Below are positions 1-5,379 of a DNA stretch of 7,125 nt, piece by piece. Position 1 is the first letter of the stretch; the number at the start of each line of letters is the position of its first letter. The stretch is from JAKORR01 sp964608495 (GTDB taxonomy: Bacteria; Armatimonadota; Zipacnadia; Zipacnadales; FEN-943), in contig CAZSOQ010000263.1 in assembly GCA_964608495.1 (NCBI GenBank), positions 1-7,125 of the forward strand. Reading direction: 5' to 3'. Position numbers and translations under genes: made by a program. The notes beneath the pieces were generated by a model. That model had not been told where the DNA came from. It did not search any database and was given only the letters and a program-made list of their open reading frames with translations.

Positions 1-616
1 GCCCCGTCAGGGCCGCCAGTTCCTCGCGCCCCGGCATCACCAGAGCCGCGCGGGCCAGCGCGGGCTCGCACAGACGACGGAATTCGTCCATCCCCCCGGC
101 CAGAAGCTCGGGCCGCAGATTCGGGTCGAAGCTCACCTTGCAGCCCTGCGCGGCGGCCAGCTCGACCGCCGCGTGACACCGCTCGCGCATCTGCTCCGAC
201 GCGGCGAGCGTGGAGCCGCAGAGATGAAGCCACGAAGCGCCCGCGAGATGGCCGGCCGCGAGCGCCGGCATCTGCCCGGCGGCGGCGTTGCCGATGTGGA
301 AGATGAACTCCCGCGACCCGTTCGCCCGGTAGGTCACGAAGGCGACGCCGGTTGCCAGGCCGGGCACGCGCTCGACGCCGGCCACATCCACGCCGTCGCC
401 GCGCAGCCGGTCCAGCAGCGCCTCGCCGAAGGCGTCGTGCCCCACGGCCCCGAAGAAGGCCACCGAGTGGCCCAGCCGGGCCACTTGATCGGCGAAGATG
501 GCGGGCGCGCCGCTGGGGTAGGGGCCCACGAAGTCCTCCGGCTCGCCCAGCGAAGCCCCCGGGCGCTTGCGCATTATCTCCGACAGGGCCTCTCCCACCG
601 CGACGACTTCGGCCAT
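1..616 (-). CDS. PfkB/ribokinase-family sugar kinase, N-terminal part (KDG kinase or fructokinase-like)
   Basis: This gene probably phosphorylates a sugar or sugar acid with ATP in the cytoplasm. The visible part is 205 codons, from an ATG at 616-614 to the left window edge, so the C-terminal third, including the expected GAGD catalytic motif, is missing. What is seen: an N-terminal strand with VAVGEAL (residues 4-11), a PfkB-like glycine segment SGAPAIFADQVARLG (35-49) followed by FFGAVGHDAFG (54-64), the substrate-lid region around residues 85-110, and FDPNLRP (163-169). The last motif is typical of fructokinases and 2-keto-3-deoxygluconate kinases. The start is supported by a strong Shine-Dalgarno (minus-strand GGGAGGA, 630-624) 7 nt upstream. 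The mRNA there can form a small UCCC-UGA-GGGA hairpin covering part of that site. The gene is divergent from the dehydrogenase at 840, which suggests a shared sugar pathway. The family call is firm; the substrate is not. Confidence 0.93.
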   Translation of the reverse strand, partial: MAEVVAVGEALSEIMRKRPGASLGEPEDFVGPYPSGAPAIFADQVARLGHSVAFFGAVGHDAFGEALLDRLRGDGVDVAGVERVPGLATGVAFVTYRANGSREFIFHIGNAAAGQMPALAAGHLAGASWLHLCGSTLAASEQMRERCHAAVELAAAQGCKVSFDPNLRPELLAGGMDEFRRLCEPALARAALVMPGREELAALTG

Positions 617-623
617 GGACACG

Positions 624-630
624 TCCTCCC
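624..630 (-). promoter_or_regulatory. Ribosome binding site of the sugar kinase
   Basis: The minus strand reads GGGAGGA, 7 nt before the ATG at 616-614. This decides the kinase start. Four of its bases (627-630) can pair with 634-637 around a 3-nt loop, which could partly mask the site in the mRNA; that effect is only inferred. Confidence 0.75.
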
Positions 631-789
631 TCAGGGACCTCTCGGCGGCTTCCCCCGCACGGGCTTAGGCTTCCCCGCGGCGGCTCGCTTCCCTGCCCCC
701 AGGCCCGGCCTGCAGCGCCCGGCGCCCGCTGCCGGGCCAGGCAGGAGCCGCCGATGGCGACGGAGAAGACCCCGGCTGCGCAGTCGCGC

Positions 790-810
790 GGGGGACGATC
801 CCTGTCCCCC
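790..810 (+). promoter_or_regulatory. Perfect 7-bp hairpin in the leader of the dehydrogenase
   Basis: GGGGGAC (790-796) and GTCCCCC (804-810) are perfect reverse complements around a 7-nt loop. The structure ends 15 nt before the GGAGG ribosome binding site. It could be an operator or an mRNA leader structure. No U-tract follows, so it is not a canonical intrinsic terminator. Confidence 0.35.
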
Positions 811-825
811 AAGTGCCCTCCCGCC

Positions 826-830
826 GGAGG
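826..830 (+). promoter_or_regulatory. Ribosome binding site of the dehydrogenase
   Basis: GGAGG lies 9 nt before the ATG at 840. It sits inside the reading frame that would open at the upstream GTG (813). This argues that 840, not 813, is the real start. Confidence 0.8.
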
Positions 831-839
831 CGAGAGACG

Positions 840-1880
840 ATGCCCCGTGAGCTGGTAGCTGTCGCGCCTCGAGAGCCCGTGTACCGCGATTACGAGGACG
901 GCCCGGTGCCGCCGGGCCACGTGCGGCTGCGCAGCGAGTTCTCCGCGGCCAAGCACGGCACCGAGCTGAGCCTCTACCGCGGAGTCTCCCCCTTCGCCGA
1001 CCGCGTCTGGGACGCCGCGCGCCAGATCTTCCTGCTCGGCGAGCAGCAGGGCGGCGTCATGGGCTTCCCCATGGCCCTGGGCAACATGACTGTGGGTCAG
1101 GTCATCGAGGTGGGCGAGGGCGTCGAGCGCTGGCGCGTGGGCGACCGCGTCTTCGGATGGCTCGGGTTCCGCGAAACGCACACGGTCCCCGAGCGCGCCC
1201 TCTATGCCCTGCCCCCCGAGCTGGCGCCCGAGGAGGTCGTTTGCTGGGACCCCGCCGAGTTCGCGCTCGGCGCCGTGCGCGACGCCCTCATCCGCCTCGG
1301 GGACACGGTCGTCGTCTTCGGCATGGGAGCCATAGGCCTCCTCGTCGTCCAGATGGCCCGGCTCTCGGGCGCCGCGTGGGTGGCCGCCGTGGAGCCCATC
1401 GAGAAGCGCCGCCGCCTGGCCGCCGACTACGGGGCGAGCATCGTCTACGACCCGCGGGACACCGACATCGCCCTGGCGGTGCGGCGAGACCTGGGTCGAG
1501 AGGGCGTGGACGTGACGATCGAGGCGTCCGGCTCCTACGTCGCCCTCCACGAGGCTATCCGCGCCTGCGCGTTCGGCGGGCGCTGCGTGCCCCTGGCCTT
1601 CTACCATGGCGAGGCCCGGGGACTGCGTCTCGGCGAGGAATGGCACATGAACCGCGTGGACATGATCTCCGCCCGGGCGTGCTCGGACCCCAACCGCGAG
1701 CACCCGCGATGGGACAACGGCCGCATCCGCGACACCGCCCTGGCCCTGATCCGGCAGCGACGGGTCACGGTGACGGGGATCGTGGACCCGGTCGTGGGCT
1801 TCGAGGACGCCCTGGAGGCCTACCGGATGATTGACGAGAGGCCGGAGGAGTCCGTGAAGCTCGGGGTGAGGTACGGCTAG
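840..1880 (+). CDS. Medium-chain dehydrogenase/reductase, zinc-ligand-poor subgroup
   Basis: This is a 346-residue NAD(P)-dependent oxidoreductase of the MDR (zinc-type alcohol dehydrogenase) superfamily, presumably cytosolic and acting on a hydroxyl or keto group of a sugar or polyol. The length is normal for the family. An N-terminal GroES-like domain (about 1-115) contains VGDRVFGW (100-107). The Rossmann fold follows, with GMGAIG at 161-166 and an acidic residue (E185) near the end of the second strand, which favours NAD. The region near 227-250 (EASGSYVALHEAIRA) and the C-terminal ESVKLGV are also typical. The canonical CGxD segment is replaced by HGTEL (39-43) and the usual GHE by GNM (81-83), and there is no four-cysteine structural-zinc lobe. 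It is therefore probably zinc-independent, like the 'GTE' branch that includes BchC-like proteins. The start was chosen from the GGAGG at 826-830; a GTG at 813 is in frame but upstream of it. Substrate unknown. Confidence 0.92.
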   Translation: MPRELVAVAPREPVYRDYEDGPVPPGHVRLRSEFSAAKHGTELSLYRGVSPFADRVWDAARQIFLLGEQQGGVMGFPMALGNMTVGQVIEVGEGVERWRVGDRVFGWLGFRETHTVPERALYALPPELAPEEVVCWDPAEFALGAVRDALIRLGDTVVVFGMGAIGLLVVQMARLSGAAWVAAVEPIEKRRRLAADYGASIVYDPRDTDIALAVRRDLGREGVDVTIEASGSYVALHEAIRACAFGGRCVPLAFYHGEARGLRLGEEWHMNRVDMISARACSDPNREHPRWDNGRIRDTALALIRQRRVTVTGIVDPVVGFEDALEAYRMIDERPEESVKLGVRYG

Positions 1881-1965
1881 CCGCCTCCCTTCCCACCACG
1901 GCGCGGCCCCCGGGGCCTGGCCTCCTAGATCCCAAGCGCGCGTAGTCTGGTGGAGGGGCGGAATA

Positions 1966-1994
1966 CCCGGAGTCGACCACTGGTCAACTCCGGG
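1966..1994. other. Strong inverted repeat: candidate terminator or operator
   Basis: CCCGGAGT (1966-1973) pairs with ACTCCGGG (1987-1994). After one C/A mismatch, GACC (1975-1978) pairs with GGTC (1982-1985) around the 3-nt loop ACT. That gives 12 of 13 possible pairs. It begins 86 nt after the dehydrogenase stop and ends 87 nt before the -35 box of the next operon. The flanks have no T-run on either strand, so it is not a textbook Rho-independent terminator. A transcript-end stabiliser or a protein-binding palindrome are alternatives. Confidence 0.5.
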
Positions 1995-2012
1995 CATCCG
2001 GCCCGTTCCCAG

Positions 2013-2032
2013 CTCACCACGCCTCACCACGC
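2013..2032 (+). repeat. Tandem duplication of CTCACCACGC
   Basis: Two exact, adjacent copies of a 10-bp unit lie at 2013-2022 and 2023-2032, followed by a partial third (CTC, then divergence). It is probably a replication-slippage duplication with no clear role. Confidence 0.5.
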
Positions 2033-2080
2033 CTCCGCCGGGGCGCCCGTCGCGCCCGTGCGGCCACCGGGCCGCCTCGG

Positions 2081-2110
2081 TTGACCTTGCCTCCGCGCGG
2101 GGCCTACAAT
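2081..2110 (+). promoter_or_regulatory. Sigma70-type promoter of the glycan/membrane operon
   Basis: The -35 box TTGACC (2081-2086, 5 of 6 consensus bases) and the -10 box TACAAT (2105-2110, 5 of 6) are separated by 18 bp. This is a conspicuous AT-containing match in a GC-rich region, correctly oriented, about 130 bp before the first gene of the operon. Transcription would start near 2117, leaving an untranslated leader of about 120 nt. Confidence 0.7.
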
Positions 2111-2113
2111 TCG

Positions 2114-2127
2114 GTCAGTTCGCTGAC
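2114..2127. promoter_or_regulatory. Short dyad across the predicted transcription start
   Basis: GTCAG (2114-2118) and CTGAC (2123-2127) are perfect inverted repeats around TTCG. The dyad begins 4 bp after the -10 box, so it overlaps the expected start site. It could be an operator half-site pair. If transcription begins at or before 2114, it could instead be a 5'-end hairpin with a UUCG loop, though the closing pair is G-C rather than the extra-stable C-G. At 5 bp it could also be chance. Confidence 0.3.
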
Positions 2128-2237
2128 TTGCTCTCTTGCGGCCCGGCGAGGTGGGCCCGCGGCGGTGGAGGGACTGGCGACCGAGCACACGCGGCTCCGG
2201 TCCTGGTTCTGGCCGCCCGTCCGTCTGGAAGCTACCC

Positions 2238-3800
2238 ATGGACTCACCACCGGCCACTGACAAGCCGTCCGTGCCCTTGGGCCGCCGGATCGCGGTTCTC
2301 CTGGTCCTCGCGGCGGCCTGGGTGTTCCTCATGGTCTGGCGACTGGACTCCCGCACGCTGCAGGTGGACGAGTACCTGACCTGCTACCGGACCCAGCCGG
2401 GCGCGCCCCTGACCGACACCATGCACCCCTGGACCTACTACGCCTACATGCGGCTCTGGGCCCAGACCTTCGGATCGAGCGACACCGCCTTGCGGCTGGC
2501 CAGTCTGCCGCCGGCGGGGGTTGCGGTGGCCTGTGTGATCGTGGTGGCCTGGTGGCTCCTGCCCTGGCCCGGCGCCCTGGTCGCGCTGGCGCTCGTGGCG
2601 CTCTCCGGCGAACTGCTGCTGTACTGGCGGATGGCCCGCTACTTCGCCCCGGCCGCGGGGGCCTTTGCGGTCGTCCTGCTGGCCGCCGTGGGCTACTTGC
2701 GCAGTCGCCGGCCCGGGTGGATCGTGCTCCTGGCGGCGGCCAGTGCTCTGTGCGCCTATGCCGACTACCTTCCGGCCCTGACCGTGCTGCTCCCCTGGGC
2801 CTGGGTGCTGGGCACCGAGACCCGTGCCGGCTCGCGCGGCCGCGTGGGGCTCGTGCTTGCCGCCGGTCTCGTCGCCCTGCTGCTGGCCCTCCCGGCGGTG
2901 TCCTGGGCCATCCACGGCGCCGGCCAGGTCACGCATCCCTTCCGGCTGGACTCGCCGTCGGTGGCCTTCCTCAAGGGCGGCCTGGCGGCCTGGAGCCTTC
3001 TCGTCAGCGAGGTGGTGCCCCCCTGGCAGCTTCGGGTGTCGGCGCTCACCCTTCTCGGCAGCACCGTCCTGCTGGTGGTGGGTGTCCGCGCGGCCTGGAG
3101 GGAGGGCGGGCCCTGGCGGCTGGTGTTGCTCGCCTGGCCGACGGCCGTGGCCCTGGCCTGGATCGCCCTGGGTCTCATCCCCCGCGAGCCGCCCGTGCGC
3201 ATCGCCAGCTTCGCGGTGCACGCGCTGCCCTGGGCCTTGCTGGTGCCCGCGCTGGGCTGGTACCGGGCGCGCGCTGCCTGGTGGGCCCACGCGGCTCTGG
3301 CCGCCATGCTCCTGGGCAGCCTGGCCGGCCTGATCAACTACTTCACGCTGCGCAATCACCTCAACCCCCAGTACGCCCTGAACTGGCACACCGTGGCCCG
3401 ATTCCTGCAGGAAAGAGCGCGGGACGAGGACGCAGTCGTGACGCTGTTCGACGCCGGCTTCTACCGCTACTACCAGCACGCCGGCCTCACCGAGGAGGCC
3501 GTGTCCCTGAGCAGAGGCGGCTACCAGCGGCTGGTGCGCGTGATCAGGTCCGGGCATCGCGTGTGGATGGTCACGCGCGAGCGCGGCAGCACCGACGCGC
3601 GCGAGCTCGCCCGCAAGGTCGGCCGCTGTCTCCTGGACGCCGGCGCCGAGGTCGAGAAGCATCCCTTCTTCCCTTACAGCCCCCAGGGGCGCGCGTGGCG
3701 CAAGGCGCTGTCCCCGACCGAGACTTCGGACTCCTACGTCACGGTCTTCGAGTTCCGGCTGCCCGACCGCGAGACCTCTGAGAGGGCTGGCCCACCGTGA
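2238..3800 (+). CDS. GT-C fold polytopic glycosyltransferase (GT39/PMT_2, ArnT-like)
   Basis: This 520-residue membrane protein probably transfers a sugar from a polyprenyl-phosphate donor to a glycan, lipid or protein on the outer face of the cytoplasmic membrane. A first membrane segment (about 18-34) leads to an outer loop with the acidic pair in LQVDEYL (41-47), the expected GT-C catalytic/metal-site position. MHPWTYYAYMRLW (62-74) and FGSSDTALRLASL (78-90) follow, matching the usual 'HPPLYY...FG.se...R..S' pattern. LLYWRMARYFAP (127-138) corresponds to the family's 'EARxY' segment but lacks its Glu. I estimate nine to ten further hydrophobic stretches up to about residue 372, then a soluble C-terminal domain of about 138 residues from W383, as in many GT39-like proteins. 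The start was chosen at the ATG with GGAAG 6 nt upstream; a TTG at 2136 would add 34 Arg/Gly/Pro-rich residues not typical of the family. First gene of a coupled three-gene operon. Acceptor and donor cannot be read. Confidence 0.85.
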   Translation: MDSPPATDKPSVPLGRRIAVLLVLAAAWVFLMVWRLDSRTLQVDEYLTCYRTQPGAPLTDTMHPWTYYAYMRLWAQTFGSSDTALRLASLPPAGVAVACVIVVAWWLLPWPGALVALALVALSGELLLYWRMARYFAPAAGAFAVVLLAAVGYLRSRRPGWIVLLAAASALCAYADYLPALTVLLPWAWVLGTETRAGSRGRVGLVLAAGLVALLLALPAVSWAIHGAGQVTHPFRLDSPSVAFLKGGLAAWSLLVSEVVPPWQLRVSALTLLGSTVLLVVGVRAAWREGGPWRLVLLAWPTAVALAWIALGLIPREPPVRIASFAVHALPWALLVPALGWYRARAAWWAHAALAAMLLGSLAGLINYFTLRNHLNPQYALNWHTVARFLQERARDEDAVVTLFDAGFYRYYQHAGLTEEAVSLSRGGYQRLVRVIRSGHRVWMVTRERGSTDARELARKVGRCLLDAGAEVEKHPFFPYSPQGRAWRKALSPTETSDSYVTVFEFRLPDRETSERAGPP

Positions 3801-5377
3801 CCGCCACTGCCCAGACCGCCCGGCGCGTCCTGTCCCGGCCCCAGCGACTGTGGACTCCCCTGCCCATCCTGAGTGCGGTCGTGGCCGTGGTGGCCATTAT
3901 CCTGAGCAAGGGCGCCCTCGTCTCCGTGGCCCTATGGGGCTTCGCGACCTTCGCCCTGGTCCTGGCTATTGGTCCTCCCATCCCGGCCATGGTGATGCTC
4001 ATCGTTGTCTCCTCCCTCGACGGCATCTTCAAGGGCGTGGCGACGGGCTGGTTCACCCTCCTGTTCAAGGACATCGTCCTGTGGTTGGCCGTCATCCGCT
4101 GGCTGGGCATGAGGCAGGCCGGTCTCTACGCCAAGGTCCCCAGGGTGTCCAGCATCTACCTCATGGTCGTCTTCGTGCTCTGGGTCTGCGCCGAGGGCGT
4201 AAGCATCTTCAGCACCAGTTGGCTGGCCGCCTTCGCCGGCATCCGCACCTGGGTCGGCTGGATGCCGGCCTTCTTCGTGGCCTACGAGGGCATCCGCGAA
4301 CGCCGCGACGTCGCGTTGCTCTGGCTCAGCATCGTGGTGACCGCTGGCCTGGTCGGCCTGTACGGCGTCGTCCAGCAGAGCCTCGGGTACGGGCACCTCC
4401 TCGCCATAAGCTCCGGCTTCAGCTACGTGGACCGCACCCGCCTGGGCGGAGGCAGCTACCGCGCCATCTCCACACTGGCTCACCCGGGCATCTTCGGCCA
4501 CTTCATGGCCACCGTGCTCCCGGTCGGGCTGGCCTTCTTCCTCGCCAGGCTGCTCCCGTCGCGCCACCGCCTGCTCAGCGGCGCCGCGGCCCTGGGCATG
4601 GCCGGCGGCGCTCTCGCCAGCGGCGGCCGCCTCGCCACTGCTTCCCTGCTCACCTGCGGCGTGCTCTTCATCCTCCTCTCCCGCCAAGCCCGCGCCGTCT
4701 TCATCGGCATCATCGTCTTTGCGGCCGTCGGCGTGATAGCCGTGCACCTCGTCGCGCCTCAGTCCGTCCGCCGCGTGAGCAGCCTCTTCCAGCTAGACGC
4801 CACCCTGGACCGCGTCGTCCATCCCCTCCGCCAGGGATGGCGGGCCATCCGCGAGCACCCCTTTGGCACCGGCGTCGCCACCGGCGTCGGCATCGGTCGC
4901 GCGGCCCGCTTCCTCGGCGGCGTCGAGATCCAGGTGGAGGCCAGCGGCATGATCGAGGGCGACTACGGCCGGGCCTTCCGCGAGCTGGGCCTGCCGGGGG
5001 GCCTTCTCTTCCTCTACCTGGTCGGCCACGTCCTGTGGCGGGGCCTCGTCCTGCAACGCCGTATCCAGCACCGCGGCTGGCGCGTCGTCTCCGCCGCCCT
5101 CTTCGCCGTCCTCTTCTCCGAGGTCCTGGGACTCGCGGTGGGCCCGTCCTTCTATCTCATGCCGGTTGCGGGCCTCTTCTGGCTGGCCTATGCTAGCCTC
5201 TTGAGATTGGCGCAGCTCACGCCCGGCCTCGAGGGGCTGGGCCCGGAACCAGACCTGGCCCAGGCCGAGGCCCACGGTGAAGCTGCCGCCCGGGAGCAAG
5301 TCGAGCCCCAATCCCAGACCGAGCGACCCGCCGACGCGCCGGCGGAGTCGGCACCCGAAGCCGACGACTCACACTGA
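3797..5377 (+). CDS. O-antigen ligase/polymerase-like membrane protein (WaaL/Wzy superfamily)
   Basis: This 526-residue inner-membrane protein likely joins polyprenyl-linked glycan chains, either polymerising repeat units (Wzy-like) or transferring them to an acceptor (WaaL-like), at the periplasmic face. It has about ten or more hydrophobic segments from residue 22 to 472. A probable outer-face stretch RTRLGGGSYRAISTLAHPG (213-231) precedes membrane helices. ASGGR (274-278) fits the common 'S.GR' helix start, and EHPFGTG (353-359) is the recurring 'HP..G.G' motif of Wzy_C domains. After the last helix there is a 53-residue tail (474-526) rich in Glu, Ala and Pro, with 13 acidic and 2 basic residues. 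It starts at GTG, which overlaps the previous gene's TGA (shared GTGA, 3797-3800), indicating translational coupling. GAGAGG at 3780-3785 is a modest ribosome site 11 nt upstream. Ligase and polymerase cannot be separated from sequence alone. Confidence 0.82.
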   Translation: MTATAQTARRVLSRPQRLWTPLPILSAVVAVVAIILSKGALVSVALWGFATFALVLAIGPPIPAMVMLIVVSSLDGIFKGVATGWFTLLFKDIVLWLAVIRWLGMRQAGLYAKVPRVSSIYLMVVFVLWVCAEGVSIFSTSWLAAFAGIRTWVGWMPAFFVAYEGIRERRDVALLWLSIVVTAGLVGLYGVVQQSLGYGHLLAISSGFSYVDRTRLGGGSYRAISTLAHPGIFGHFMATVLPVGLAFFLARLLPSRHRLLSGAAALGMAGGALASGGRLATASLLTCGVLFILLSRQARAVFIGIIVFAAVGVIAVHLVAPQSVRRVSSLFQLDATLDRVVHPLRQGWRAIREHPFGTGVATGVGIGRAARFLGGVEIQVEASGMIEGDYGRAFRELGLPGGLLFLYLVGHVLWRGLVLQRRIQHRGWRVVSAALFAVLFSEVLGLAVGPSFYLMPVAGLFWLAYASLLRLAQLTPGLEGLGPEPDLAQAEAHGEAAAREQVEPQSQTERPADAPAESAPEADDSH

Positions 5378-5379
5378 CC

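Larger units (their letters stand above)
617..839. other. Divergent intergenic region with two GC-rich hairpins
   Basis: These 223 bp separate the kinase and dehydrogenase start codons and must hold the promoters for both. I see no convincing -35/-10 pair in either direction. Two inverted repeats stand out. The first is GGCCCGGC at 702-709 with GCCGGGCC at 731-738; an alternative fold gives 7 bp (702-708/732-738) plus an inner 5 bp (713-717/727-731). The second is GGGGGAC at 790-796 with GTCCCCC at 804-810. Short open frames cross the region, but they have no coding character and are out of context. Confidence 0.5.
1881..2237. other. Intergenic region between the dehydrogenase and the membrane operon
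   Basis: This 357-bp gap has no gene that I can support. In order it holds a GC palindrome (GGCCCC-C-GGGGCC, 1905-1917) 24 nt after the dehydrogenase stop, a 29-nt hairpin (1966-1994), a tandem 10-bp repeat CTCACCACGC x2 (2013-2032), a sigma70-type promoter (2081-2110), a dyad at the predicted start site (2114-2127), and a leader of about 120 nt before the ATG at 2238. Confidence 0.7.

Noticed and set aside
813..839. Upstream GTG start for the dehydrogenase
   Set aside because: The only good Shine-Dalgarno (826-830) lies downstream of it and is correctly spaced for the ATG at 840. The extra residues are an Arg-rich run.
173..850. Plus-strand open frames over the kinase and the divergent region
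   Set aside because: The antisense frame encodes a coherent PfkB kinase with a good ribosome site. The plus-strand products are low-complexity.
1905..1917. GC palindrome after the dehydrogenase stop as a terminator
   Set aside because: The arms leave only a 1-nt centre, so the foldable stem is short, and no T-run follows. Chance is likely in this GC-rich DNA.
2167..2173. Shine-Dalgarno-like GGAGGGA in the operon leader, hinting at a small upstream gene
   Set aside because: No ATG, GTG or TTG lies at a suitable distance downstream.
2136..2237. Upstream TTG start for the glycosyltransferase
   Set aside because: It would add a 34-residue Arg/Gly/Pro segment unlike family N-termini. The ATG at 2238 begins a short tail leading directly to the first membrane helix.
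2244..3662. Long minus-strand open frame (472 codons) opposite the glycosyltransferase
   Set aside because: Its protein is low-complexity (Gly, Gln, His, Arg) with no recognisable domain, while the plus-strand frame has clear GT-C motifs. It arises from third-position GC bias.
2552..3781. Plus-strand second-frame open frame (409 codons) inside the glycosyltransferase
   Set aside because: It is Arg/Gly/Ala/Pro-rich throughout, lacks a domain, and lies entirely within a well-supported gene.
3932..4747. Minus-strand open frame (271 codons) opposite the O-antigen ligase-like gene
   Set aside because: It is rich in Glu, Asp, His and Gly with no domain, and is a shadow of the membrane protein coded on the plus strand.
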